Shown here: positions 7,922 through 15,051 of the stretch, piece after piece
How positions within the stretch are numbered: position 1 is the stretch's first letter
Layout of the letters: each line of letters starts with the position of its first letter
Source: Halobacteriales archaeon SW_9_67_24
Lineage (GTDB): Archaea > Halobacteriota > Halobacteria > Halobacteriales > Halococcaceae
Direction: 5' to 3'
Assembly: GCA_003022685.1 (NCBI GenBank)
Contig: PXSV01000193.1
Location: 1-20,205 of the forward strand
Length of the DNA: 20,205 nt
The notes under the pieces: model-generated
What the model saw: the letters and a program-made list of their open reading frames with translations, nothing else
What the model was told of the DNA's origin: nothing
Databases searched by the model: none
Translations under genes and position numbers: made by a program

Positions 7922-9103
7922 ATGGATCTCAGCTCCCGCATCCGACGCCGCCAGCAGTCGGGCGACGAGACGCAGGTAGTGCTCGATTACCACGCGATCA
8001 GCCCCGTCGCCCACGTCGACGAGCCGACCGGCCGGGGATCGGTGCTCGAACGCCTGCTCGATTACGTCGATCCGGTGTTCGGCAGCCGGATCCCGCCGAA
8101 CTCCTACGTCTGGGGCCCGCCCGGAAGCGGGAAGTCGGCCGTGATCACCGCGTTGTTCACCCGGATGAGTCGGTCGCGCTCGCTCTCCGATTCGCTGATC
8201 CACACCTCCACTCGGGGGGGAACCAGCACGACGCCGAAGCTCGTCTACGTCGACGCGCGCGACGCGAGCACCGAGTTCAGGCTCCACCGATCGGTTCTGG
8301 ATGGCGTGCTCGAGGAGTCGGTGCCGGAGCACGGCGTCGGGACGGACACGCTCCGCACGCGGTTGGACGAGTACCTCGCCCCGCACAACCACTCCGTTCT
8401 CGTCGCGGTCGATCACGTCGACGAGCGAGGAACGCAGTCGCTCGCGGCGATCGCGGACTCCTTCGAGGCGTTCGGCGGGTCGCTCTCGTGGATCGCCGTC
8501 GGCCGGCAGTCGCCGTCGGCGCTCGCCGAGGCCCCCCGGCCGCCCGAGCATATCGAGGTGCCCGCCTACCGCGAGCCCGTGCTGGTCGACATCCTCACGA
8601 CCCGTGCGTCGGCGGGGCTGGCTCGCCAGGCGGTCGAACACGAACAGCTCCGGCGGATCGCGGCGTGGAGCGACGGCAACGCCCACGACGCGCTCTGTGT
8701 CCTGTTCGCCGCGGCCGACGAGGCGGCAACCGAGGGCGCGTCGCGGCTCCGCGAGCGCGATCTCCACACGGCGATGGACGCGATCCCGCGGCCGTGCGTC
8801 CCGCTCGGGCGCATACTCGCGCTTTCGGACAACCGTCAGCTGGTGTTGCGCCACCTCATCGCCGTCGACGACGACGAGCGCGCGTCGGTCGACGCCGCGG
8901 CCACCACCATCGCCGGGGCGTCAAGCGTCGACCTCTCGGCGGGGACGGTGAAGCGGCTACTCTACGAACTGGCGGAAGCCGGCGTCGCCGAGCGCGTGAC
9001 TACCGATCGGCTCCTTGAGGGCTCCGGTCGTTCGCCGAGCCGCCTCGAACCCCGGTTCCCGACGCGCGTGTTCCGTCGGCTCTACGACCTCGCGCACGCC
9101 TGA
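7922..9103 (+). CDS. Orc1/Cdc6-like AAA+ ATPase
   Basis: A 393-aa AAA+ protein. The ATG at 7922 is the only reasonable start because an in-frame TGA lies at 7910-7912. Walker A is GPPGSGKS at 65-72 and Walker B is VLVAVDHVDE at 159-168, in the Orc1/Cdc6 arrangement, preceded by the family's DEPTGRGSVLERLLDYV region. The lid domain follows, and a winged-helix-like segment (TVKRLLYELAEAGV) is near residue 342. Archaeal Orc1/Cdc6 proteins bind origin boxes and load MCM, but haloarchaea hold many paralogues of unknown role, and this one is a divergent short form. It lies alone between the leftward glp operon and rightward glpK, with no obvious origin boxes around it. It could be an accessory replication or DNA-binding regulator. 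The fold is confident; the function is not. Confidence 0.8.
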   Translation: MDLSSRIRRRQQSGDETQVVLDYHAISPVAHVDEPTGRGSVLERLLDYVDPVFGSRIPPNSYVWGPPGSGKSAVITALFTRMSRSRSLSDSLIHTSTRGGTSTTPKLVYVDARDASTEFRLHRSVLDGVLEESVPEHGVGTDTLRTRLDEYLAPHNHSVLVAVDHVDERGTQSLAAIADSFEAFGGSLSWIAVGRQSPSALAEAPRPPEHIEVPAYREPVLVDILTTRASAGLARQAVEHEQLRRIAAWSDGNAHDALCVLFAAADEAATEGASRLRERDLHTAMDAIPRPCVPLGRILALSDNRQLVLRHLIAVDDDERASVDAAATTIAGASSVDLSAGTVKRLLYELAEAGVAERVTTDRLLEGSGRSPSRLEPRFPTRVFRRLYDLAHA

Positions 9104-9181
9104 TCCCGGACGTCACGAACCGGCGACCGTGGTCCGGAACACCGCCCGACGCTCGGAGCGGTTTTCCTGCTGAGTAACGAT

Positions 9182-9212
9182 CCGGGTCGAACGGCGGGTC
9201 CGCTCGACCCGG
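9182..9212 (+). terminator. Strong hairpin downstream of the Orc-like gene
   Basis: Perfect 9-bp arms CCGGGTCGA (9182-9190) and TCGACCCGG (9204-9212) enclose 13 nt, and a further CGG/CCG pairing is possible inside. It lies 79 nt after the Orc-like stop. No T run follows, so it could be a processing site or a DNA-level palindrome rather than a terminator. Confidence 0.3.
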
Positions 9213-9264
9213 CCCCGTGCAGCGATTCCTTCCCGCAGCGACGGGTCGTTTCGGTCCGGCGGAA

Positions 9265-9290
9265 GGTTTATGAGGGTAGAACATAGTGTT
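9265..9290 (+). promoter_or_regulatory. glpK promoter: TATA box and near-palindrome
   Basis: GGTTTATGAG at 9265-9274 is a typical haloarchaeal TATA box, predicting a transcript start near 9296. Just downstream, 9280-9290 is AACATAGTGTT, symmetric except for one position pair, lying between box and predicted start, where a repressor would act. Haloarchaea control glycerol genes transcriptionally, but assigning a specific regulator such as GlpR would be speculation. No such palindrome of the same sequence is found at the glpA promoter. Confidence 0.55.
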
Positions 9291-9303
9291 TACGCTCGAA
9301 GCC

Positions 9304-9357
9304 ATGGCAGTAGTAAAGAGTGGTTCGGCGGGCACGATCAGGGAGAAACGACAATGA
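9304..9357 (+). CDS. Possible 17-codon leader ORF upstream of and overlapping glpK
   Basis: ATG at 9304-9306 opens a short frame reading MAVVKSGSAGTIREKRQ and stops with TGA at 9355-9357, which overlaps the glpK ATG at 9354-9356 as ATGA. Its start is only about 8 nt after the predicted transcript start, so on a nearly leaderless mRNA it would be the first start codon met, with glpK reached by coupled re-initiation. No homology is recognised. It could be chance, since it is short. Confidence 0.35.
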   Translation: MAVVKSGSAGTIREKRQ

Positions 9358-10880
9358 ACGGCGAAACGTACGTCGGTGCGATCGACCAGGGGACGACCGG
9401 CACACGGTTCATGATCTTCGACCACGGCGGTCAGGTGGTCGCGGAGGCCTACGAGAAACACGAGCAGATCTATCCCGAGCCGGGCTGGGTCGAGCACGAC
9501 CCGGTGGAGATCTGGGAGAAGACCAAGGAGGTCGTGAGCGATGCGCTCGACACCGCCGGGCTCGACGCCACCCAGCTCGAGGCGCTCGGGATCACCAACC
9601 AGCGCGAGACCACGATGGTGTGGGACGCCGACTCGGGCTCCCCGGTGTACAACGCGATCGTCTGGCAGGACCGGCGGACGACCGATCGGGTCGAGGAGCT
9701 GGAGGAGGCGGGCAAGGTCGAGGACATCCGGGCGAAGACCGGCCTCGAAGCCGACGCGTACTTCTCGGCGACGAAGACCGAGTGGCTGCTCGACAACGCC
9801 GATCCCCTCAAGACGCAGCGGGCCCAGCCCGCGGATCTCAGGGATCGCGCCGCGGGCGGCGAGCTCCGCTTCGGCACGATCGACACGTGGTTGATCTGGC
9901 AGCTCACGGGCAACCACATCACCGACGTCACCAACGCCTCGCGGACCATGCTGTTCGACATCCACGACATGGCGTGGGACGACGAACTCCTGGAGGAGTT
10001 CCGGGTTCCCGGCGAGATGCTTCCCGAGGTGCGGCCCTCCTCGGACGACGAGTACTACGGAACGACCGATTCCGAGGGATTCCTCGGGGCGGAGGTCCCG
10101 GTCGCGGGCGCGCTCGGCGACCAGCAGGCCGCGCTGTTCGGCCAGACCTGCTTCGATCCCGGCGACGCGAAGAACACCTACGGCACCGGCTCCTTTTTCC
10201 TGCTCAACACCGGCGAGGGGGCCGTCGAGAGCGATCACGGCCTCCTGACGACGGTGGGGTTCCAGCGTTCGGGCGAACCGGTCCAGTACGCGCTCGAAGG
10301 CGCGATCTTCGTGACGGGCGCGGCGATCGAGTGGCTCGAGGACGTCGACCTCATCAACAACGCGGCCCAGACCGCCGACTTCGCCCGTTCGGTGGAGTCG
10401 ACGGACGACGTCTACTTCGTGCCAGCGTTCACCGGGCTCGGCGCACCCCACTGGGACGGGCGTGCCAGAGGGACGATCGTCGGGATGACCCGCGGGACGA
10501 GGAAGGAACACATCGTCCGGGCGGTGCTCGAATCCATTGCGTTCCAGACCAAGGACGTCGCCGAGGCGATGGTGGCCGACGCCGGCCTCGACATCAATAG
10601 TCTAAAGGTCGACGGCGGCGCGGTGAAAAACGACTTCCTCTGCCAGCAACAGGCCGACATCGTCGGCACGGATATCGTGCGTCCCGAGGTCGACGAGACC
10701 ACGGCGCTCGGCTCGGCGTACGCCGCCGGCCTCGCCGTTGGCTACTGGGACGACCCCGACGAGCTCCGGAACAACTGGCGGGTCGACCAGGAGTTCGCCG
10801 CCGACGAGGATGCCGACATCGAGGCCGACTACGAGCGGTGGGGCGAGGCGGTCGAACGGTCGCGCGACTGGGCACGGGAG
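9354..10880 (+). CDS. glpK: Glycerol kinase (stop codon lost at the glpX junction)
   Basis: The ATG at 9354 gives MNGETYVGAIDQGTTGTRF, the start of the FGGY-kinase fold; the enzyme makes sn-glycerol-3-phosphate from glycerol and ATP in the cytosol. Glycerol-contact residues of the family are present in NQRETTMVWD, AYFSATK and ALGDQQAALFGQ, and the phosphate-binding region is KNTYGTGSFFLLNTG. GAVKNDFLCQQQ and TTALGSAYAAGLAVGYW close the second domain. Homology runs to VERSRDWARE at about residue 509, which is essentially full length, but no stop follows. The frame stays open to 11960, adding about 359 arginine-rich out-of-frame residues across glpX. The start choice is supported by a weak GGGAG about 9 nt upstream and by the ATGA overlap with the leader ORF. 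Function is secure; the C-terminal end is damaged or misassembled. Confidence 0.93.
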
Positions 10881-10881
10881 G

Positions 10882-11913
10882 CATCGGTTCGCGCTCCTCC
10901 TGATCGCCGCACTCGCCGGCGGGGCGTTCGGGGCGGCGCTCGGCGCGCTGCCGGCGTTCATCTTCACCGGCTTCGCGGTGTTCCTCGGCGAGGGAGTCAA
11001 CATCCTCCAGGGCGAGATCACCTCGAACGTCGGAGCAATCGACACGGGAACGCTCGGGACAGGCATCACGGGGACGATCGGGTTCGGGATGGTGTTTGGC
11101 CCACACATCGCCTTCGCCGGCGGGGTTGCGGCGACGGCGTACGCCGGCAAGAAGTATCCCGAGATGGAGCCCGCCGGTTGGGACTACCACTTCGGGAAGG
11201 ACATCCTGTACGCGTTCGGGACGAAACCCGACATCCTCGCAGTCGGTGGCGTCTTCGGGGTCGTCGGAATGCTGATCACCCAGATCGCGGGTGGCATCGG
11301 GTTCCCGACCGACGGGATCGCGCTGTCGGTGTTCCTGACGGCGATGCTCGCCCGCGTCGCCTTCGACTACCCGCTGGTCGGCTCCGCGGCCGGTTCCTCC
11401 ATCCTCGACATGTCGCCGTTCGAGCGGGAGGAGGAACGCGCGGCGACGGACGGCGGGACCGGGAAGGTCCGGCTGGCGACCGAACCGTGGCTCCCCCACC
11501 AGTACAAGTGGTCCGGCGTCGCCGCGGTCGGTGTCGTCGCCGGTATCCTCGGTGGGTTCATCTACGTCGAGACCGGCAGCATCTTCCTCGGCTACGCGTT
11601 CTCGGCGATGAGCCTGCTGTTCCTCAATCTCGGAGTCGAGAAGATCCCGGTCACCCACCACATCACGCTGTTGGGGTCGGTCGGTGCCGTGATCGCCGGG
11701 GCGATGGGCGCTGGCCCGGTCGTGGCACTGCTCGCCGCTGGCGTCTTCGGGGCGATCAGCGGCCTCTTCGGCGAGGCGACCCAGCGGATCTTCTACTCGC
11801 ACTCGGGAACGCACGTCGACCCGCCGGCGATGGCGATCACGCTGTTCATGCTCATCATCGGCGTGCTCTACCTCCTCAACGTCATCCCCTCGTCGGGCTA
11901 CCTCGGACTCTGA
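10882..11913 (+). CDS. glpX: GlpX-type membrane protein, probable glycerol uptake (5' end missing)
   Basis: From CAT at 10882 a hydrophobic protein of 343 residues runs to the TGA at 11911-11913. It begins abruptly with RFALLLIAALAGG, already inside a first membrane helix, and contains roughly eight to ten hydrophobic segments separated by short loops and one cytosolic-looking acidic loop (FEREEERAATDGG). No ATG, GTG or TTG lies in this frame between the TTG at 10738, deep inside glpK, and the helix, so the true start seems to be lost. In Haloferax volcanii a membrane protein named GlpX follows glpK in the gpdABC-glpK-glpX operon and is thought to act in glycerol uptake; this is not the bacterial fructose bisphosphatase of the same name. 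The match rests on position and topology; transport function is inferred. Confidence 0.72.
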   Translation, partial: HRFALLLIAALAGGAFGAALGALPAFIFTGFAVFLGEGVNILQGEITSNVGAIDTGTLGTGITGTIGFGMVFGPHIAFAGGVAATAYAGKKYPEMEPAGWDYHFGKDILYAFGTKPDILAVGGVFGVVGMLITQIAGGIGFPTDGIALSVFLTAMLARVAFDYPLVGSAAGSSILDMSPFEREEERAATDGGTGKVRLATEPWLPHQYKWSGVAAVGVVAGILGGFIYVETGSIFLGYAFSAMSLLFLNLGVEKIPVTHHITLLGSVGAVIAGAMGAGPVVALLAAGVFGAISGLFGEATQRIFYSHSGTHVDPPAMAITLFMLIIGVLYLLNVIPSSGYLGL

Positions 11914-11917
11914 GATC

Positions 11918-12097
11918 ATGGCACACGTACCTGAACGAACCGAGCTGTACGTCTGTCTGAACTGCCAGGCCGTGCTTGCCGGGGACGTCTCCGAAGGCGC
12001 GGGCGAGAAAAATCACAACTTCAGTGTCCCCGACGAGTGCGCTGCCTGTGGGAACACCGATATCGTCGAGCTGAGTGATTACCCACACGTGGAGTGA
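11918..12097 (+). CDS. Small zinc-ribbon protein
   Basis: A 59-aa ORF starting ATG at 11918, four nt after the glpX stop. It reads MAHVPERTELYVCLNCQAVL and has two CxxC pairs, CLNC (13-16) and CAAC (41-44), spaced as in zinc beta-ribbons, ending LSDYPHVE. Haloarchaea carry many such very small zinc proteins, several affecting biofilm or stress phenotypes, mostly with unknown molecular roles. Tight spacing to glpX suggests co-transcription with glpKX, in the place where Haloferax has the phosphocarrier gene ptsH2. The MITE-like element begins directly after its stop codon. Two intact metal-binding pairs and the normal acidic composition support a real gene. Confidence 0.75.
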   Translation: MAHVPERTELYVCLNCQAVLAGDVSEGAGEKNHNFSVPDECAACGNTDIVELSDYPHVE

Positions 12098-12194
12098 TAC
12101 TGTCGGACAAAGGGAATCGGATATCAGATCTCGACAAATCGCCGGACAGCGGATGTATGTTCAGTCTCGATTCTTCCGACCCTGTCCGACAGTA
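12098..12194. mobile_element. MITE-like element with 12-bp perfect inverted ends
   Basis: TACTGTCGGACA at 12098-12109 is matched exactly in reverse by TGTCCGACAGTA at 12183-12194. If the outer TA on both sides is a target duplication, the element is 93 bp with 10-bp inverted ends CTGTCGGACA. The interior is clearly less GC-rich than its surroundings and has no coding frame. TA duplication is typical of IS630/Tc1-type and some IS5-group elements. Alternative: a long-loop RNA structure at the 3' end of the upstream transcript. Confidence 0.5.
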
Positions 12195-12370
12195 CGAACC
12201 CACGGGGAGCGGTTCCCCACGAGGAGGGTCGAGACGCCCGACACGAACGCGGTCACCGACTCGGTGTCCATGTGGCCGGTATCGGTGCATGAGTGGCGGT
12301 GCTGGTCGACCGGAACCGAGAGCCAGTGGCTGCCGACAGTGATTTTTCGGTGGTGTTCGGCGCGCAGTCG

Positions 12371-12382
12371 CTTCGAAAAACA
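12371..12382 (+). promoter_or_regulatory. TATA-like box of hisG
   Basis: CTTCGAAAAACA is the AT-rich tract closest to the expected position, about 33 nt before the hisG ATG, implying a very short leader. The rest of the 216-nt stretch between the MITE-like element and hisG shows no gene. A second AT tract (GATTTTTC near 12341) is possible but too far away. Confidence 0.35.
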
Positions 12383-12410
12383 GTTGATCGGGCGGCGCTG
12401 TCACTCGCCC

Positions 12411-13256
12411 ATGCGCATCGCCGTGCCCAACAAGGGCCGCCTGTACGAGCCGACGATCGACGTGCTCGAACGTGCCGGACTCCACGTCGAGAACGGCGCG
12501 GACCGCAAACTCTACGCCGAGACGGTCGATCCCGAGGTCACAGTATTGTTCGTTCGCGCCGCCGACATCCCGGAGTACGTCGCCGACGGCGCGGCCGACG
12601 TCGGGATCACGGGGTTGGACCAGGTCCGCGAGGCCGGGGTCGACCTCCACGACCTGCTCGATCTCGGCTACGGCACCTGCCGACTCGTGCTCGCCGCGCC
12701 CGAGGGGGGGCAGGTCGAGACGGTCGAGGACCTCGCCGGCGGCACCGTGGCGACCGAGTTCCCGAACGTCGCCCGGGACTTCTTCGCCGATCGGGGGATC
12801 GAGCCGTCGATCGTGGAGGTCTCGGGCGCGACGGAGCTCACACCCCACGTCGACGTCGCCGACGCGATCATCGACATCACCTCGACGGGGACCACGCTCG
12901 CGGTCAACAACCTCGCGGTCATCGAGGACGTGCTCGAAAGCTCGGTCCGGCTGGTCGCCCGGCCCGACGTCGCCGACGATCCGAAGGTCGAGGAGGTCGC
13001 GACCGCGCTCGCGTCGGTGATCTCGGCCGACGGCAAGCGCTATCTGATGATGAACGTCCCCGGCGACCGGCTTGAGGACGTTCGCGAGGTCATTCCGGGC
13101 CTCGGCGGCCCCACCGTGATGGACATCGCGGGCGACGATTCGCTGGCGGTCCATGCGGTGGTCGACGAGGCGGACGTCTTCGAGACGATCAACGACGTCA
13201 AGCGGATGGGGGCGAGCGACGTGCTGGTGACCGAGATCGAACGCCTGGTCGAATAG
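12411..13256 (+). CDS. hisG: ATP phosphoribosyltransferase, long form
   Basis: A 281-aa enzyme for the first step of histidine synthesis, joining ATP and PRPP to phosphoribosyl-ATP in the cytosol. The ATG at 12411 gives MRIAVPNKGRLYEP, the conserved N-terminus, so upstream in-frame starts inside the intergenic region are rejected. Landmarks are ADVGITGLDQV, VATEFPNVARDFF and the PRPP loop AIIDITSTGTTLAVNN. After about residue 205 comes the ACT-like C-terminal regulatory domain (RYLMMNVPGDRLEDV...PGLGGPTVMDIAG), which marks the long form that forms hexamers and is inhibited by histidine without HisZ. No other his gene is adjacent, consistent with scattered his genes in haloarchaea. It converges with the following small membrane-protein gene. 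Confidence 0.95.
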   Translation: MRIAVPNKGRLYEPTIDVLERAGLHVENGADRKLYAETVDPEVTVLFVRAADIPEYVADGAADVGITGLDQVREAGVDLHDLLDLGYGTCRLVLAAPEGGQVETVEDLAGGTVATEFPNVARDFFADRGIEPSIVEVSGATELTPHVDVADAIIDITSTGTTLAVNNLAVIEDVLESSVRLVARPDVADDPKVEEVATALASVISADGKRYLMMNVPGDRLEDVREVIPGLGGPTVMDIAGDDSLAVHAVVDEADVFETINDVKRMGASDVLVTEIERLVE

Positions 13257-13296
13257 CGGGGCGTCGGGCGTCGTCGAGTGACGAGCGTCGGGAACC

Positions 13297-13317
13297 GATC
13301 GCCGAGCGATCCGTTTT
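13297..13317 (+). terminator. Candidate hisG terminator
   Basis: GATCGC (13297-13302) pairs perfectly with GCGATC (13306-13311) around a CGA loop, followed by CGTTTT. It is 40 nt after the hisG stop and just before the stop of the convergent gene. The stem is short, so this is tentative; the T run alone could act. Confidence 0.3.
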
Positions 13318-13320
13318 CGA

Positions 13321-13734
13321 TCAGATCGGAGCGGTCCCGAGCAGGCGAACGAGGCTGAGCGTCGCGATCGTCAGGAGGACGCTGACGACGAGGTGGACGA
13401 ACGTGACGAGGCCGGTCGTCCGGAGTCGCAGCCGGTAGACGTACCGGATGACGACGAAATCGAGCGCGAGCGCCACGACGAACGCGATCGCGCCGTACTG
13501 CTGGAGCAAGAGCACGACCACCGCGATCGTCGCACCGACGACCAGCGCCCGACGGAGCGGCACCTCCCCGAGCACGTTCCGCGCGGCGATGTGGGCGGTC
13601 GCGGAGTAGACGGCCGCGAAGACGACGAAGCTGCCAAGGTAGGCGAGCGGACCGCCGGCGACGGGCGCGGTCTGGAGCGCGACGGTCCCGATCACGGACG
13701 ACGGTACGGCCCGCGGCGGCTTGTGTCTGACCAT
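13321..13734 (-). CDS. Small integral membrane protein, about four helices
   Basis: A 137-aa ORF with ATG at 13732-13734. After a basic N-terminus (MVRHKPPRAVPS) four hydrophobic stretches follow: around GGPLAYLGSFVVFAAVY, RRALVVGATIAVVVLLLQ, YGAIAFVVALALDFVVIRYVY and VTFVHLVVSVLLTIATL. Positively charged residues sit between the helices, and there is no catalytic motif or recognised domain. It resembles the many conserved uncharacterised membrane proteins of haloarchaea. It converges with hisG (64-nt gap) and is divergent from the next small membrane-protein gene over 72 nt. Coding is credible because of consistent topology and clean start and stop; the function is unknown. Confidence 0.7.
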   Translation of the reverse strand: MVRHKPPRAVPSSVIGTVALQTAPVAGGPLAYLGSFVVFAAVYSATAHIAARNVLGEVPLRRALVVGATIAVVVLLLQQYGAIAFVVALALDFVVIRYVYRLRLRTTGLVTFVHLVVSVLLTIATLSLVRLLGTAPI

Positions 13735-13774
13735 TCCACACCGAACGCAGCGACACTCGGCGAACAGGGATGGG

Positions 13775-13782
13775 TTCTTATG
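13775..13782 (+). promoter_or_regulatory. TATA-like box of the 103-aa membrane protein gene
   Basis: TTCTTATG lies about 28 nt before the ATG at 13807, the spacing for a leaderless transcript. Confidence 0.4.
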
Positions 13783-13806
13783 TGTGAGTAGTGCTATTAG
13801 ACTGGC

Positions 13807-14118
13807 ATGAGCACCCCCGACAACGACGCTGCGCCGGTATCGCTCCGGCGCGCGGATTTCTTCGCCGTGCTTTGGGCTTCGTTGGGCGTCTTCTGGCTGG
13901 TAAGCGCACTCGGGGACGGAGCCCCGAACGCACTATTGTCGTCGAACACCTTCTACCTCGCCATCGGGCTCTTCTGGCTCGGGGGTGCGGTGTTCTACCG
14001 CCGTCGTCCGGATTCGGTTCGCCGAGGGCGTGAACCGACCCCAACGTTGTGGCTCGGGCTTGGCGGTGCGCTGATCGGAGCGCTCGCGCTGATATTCGTC
14101 GTTGTGATAGTCCTTTAG
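13807..14118 (+). CDS. Small integral membrane protein, three helices
   Basis: A 103-aa ORF starting at ATG 13807 with a polar N-terminus (MSTPDNDAAPVSLRR). Three hydrophobic segments follow: FFAVLWASLGVFWLVSAL, TFYLAIGLFWLGGAVFY and LWLGLGGALIGALALIFVVV. A cluster of arginines (RRRPDSVRRGRE) after the second segment should be cytosolic. No known family is recognised. Position next to the divergent four-helix protein could mean shared regulation, but nothing shows a shared task. The promoter box and topology support a real gene. Confidence 0.68.
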   Translation: MSTPDNDAAPVSLRRADFFAVLWASLGVFWLVSALGDGAPNALLSSNTFYLAIGLFWLGGAVFYRRRPDSVRRGREPTPTLWLGLGGALIGALALIFVVVIVL

Positions 14119-14180
14119 GGGAAATCTGAGGGGTCGAACGTCCTACTGCTCCCCGTCATAGCGAGTCGGCTCGGCCTAGT

Positions 14181-14417
14181 GTGGACGAACCACGGCAGGC
14201 ACTTGCAAACGATAGGTACATGCTGGCACACGGCATAACGTACGACATGACCAGGGCCGACGATCTCAGGCGGGAGCGAAATCCCGAAGACCGGGACCGC
14301 TACGCGTGCGAGGACTGCGGACTCCCAATCGAAACCCACAGCAGGGTCTATCCGGGGTGTCGCGGCGCCAGCATCGCCCCGATCGAGGGGCTCATCGACC
14401 CGTCGTTCAGGGAGTGA
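14181..14417 (+). CDS. Small hypothetical protein with CxxC motif
   Basis: A frame of up to 78 aa from GTG 14181 to the TGA at 14415-14417. Internal ATG codons at 14220 (MLAHGITYDM) and 14247 (MTRADDLRRERNPED) are equally plausible starts, and the last gives a 56-aa protein that keeps the only notable feature, YACEDCGLPIETHSRVYPGC. The CxxC pair plus a later single cysteine could make an incomplete zinc site. Composition is charged and partly acidic, fitting haloarchaeal protein better than the opposite strand does. It ends 28 nt from the convergent tbp stop. Function unknown; a chance ORF is not excluded. Confidence 0.5.
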   Translation: MDEPRQALANDRYMLAHGITYDMTRADDLRRERNPEDRDRYACEDCGLPIETHSRVYPGCRGASIAPIEGLIDPSFRE

Positions 14418-14445
14418 GAGACGGCAGAAGGGCGACGGTGCAGCG

Positions 14446-15015
14446 TCAGCCGTCGAGCAGACCGAGGTCGTCGAGCCGGTCGGTGATCTTGTCGACCGCG
14501 TGTTCGGCGTCCGCCGGTTCCTTGCCGCCCGTGATAACGAGTTTGCCCGAGCCAAAGAGGAGCGCGACCACTTCGGGGTCGTCGAGCCGGTAGACGAGAC
14601 CGGGGAACTGCTCGGGCTCGTATTCGATGTTTTCGAGACCGAGACCGATCGCGATCGCGTTCAGATTCAGCGTCTTCTGGAGATCGGCGCTGGTGACGAT
14701 GTTCTGGACCACGATCTCGGGGTCGTCCTCGACGCGGATCTCGAGGTCGCGGAGCTTGTCGAAGACGATCTCCAGGCTCTCGTGGACGTCGGCGGTGCTT
14801 TTCGCCCCGGTGCAGACGATCTTTCCGGATCGAAAGATCAGCGCGGCGGATTTGGGGTTCTGGGTCCGGTAGACGAGACCGGGGAACTGCTCGGGGTCGT
14901 AGTCGGCCCCTTCGAGGTCCATCGCCACGCTCTGGAGGTCGAGCTCCTGGCCGATGCCCGTCGACGCCACCACGTTCTCGATGTTGATCGTCTCCTTCGG
15001 GTCCTGGGCAGACAT
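14446..15015 (-). CDS. tbp: TATA-box-binding protein
   Basis: A 189-aa transcription factor that binds the TATA box and, with TFB, recruits RNA polymerase. The two imperfect direct repeats of the TBP saddle are evident: YDPEQFPGLVYRTQNPKSAA followed by LIFRSGKIVCTGAKS in the first half, and YEPEQFPGLVYRLDDPEVVA followed by LLFGSGKLVITGGKE in the second. The N-terminus MSAQDPKETINIENVVAST is the usual haloarchaeal form, and acidic residues abound. Start is the ATG at 15013-15015 next to a very AT-rich promoter. Haloarchaea often have several TBPs; this chromosomal-looking copy near trmG10 and an RFC gene resembles the housekeeping TbpE, although paralogue identity cannot be proved here. Confidence 0.96.
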   Translation of the reverse strand: MSAQDPKETINIENVVASTGIGQELDLQSVAMDLEGADYDPEQFPGLVYRTQNPKSAALIFRSGKIVCTGAKSTADVHESLEIVFDKLRDLEIRVEDDPEIVVQNIVTSADLQKTLNLNAIAIGLGLENIEYEPEQFPGLVYRLDDPEVVALLFGSGKLVITGGKEPADAEHAVDKITDRLDDLGLLDG

Positions 15016-15022
15016 GACTCGT

Positions 15023-15051
15023 CTTAAAGCTCGTATTTAAGGCTTATAAAG
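15023..15051 (-). promoter_or_regulatory. tbp promoter with overlapping TATA-like boxes and inverted repeat
   Basis: Upstream of tbp the minus strand carries three TATA-like strings in a row: CTTTATAAG, CTTAAATAC and CTTTAAGAC. CTTAAA (15023-15028) and TTTAAG (15036-15041) form an inverted repeat with a 7-nt spacer. The middle box is best placed for a leaderless tbp mRNA. The same AT-rich tract could drive trmG10 in the other direction with a leader of about 35 nt. Several adjacent boxes next to tbp would suit autoregulation, which is inference. Confidence 0.55.

Noticed and set aside
7502..9353. Replication origin around the Orc-like gene
   Set aside because: No repeated origin recognition boxes and no marked AT-rich unwinding region found by eye on either side.
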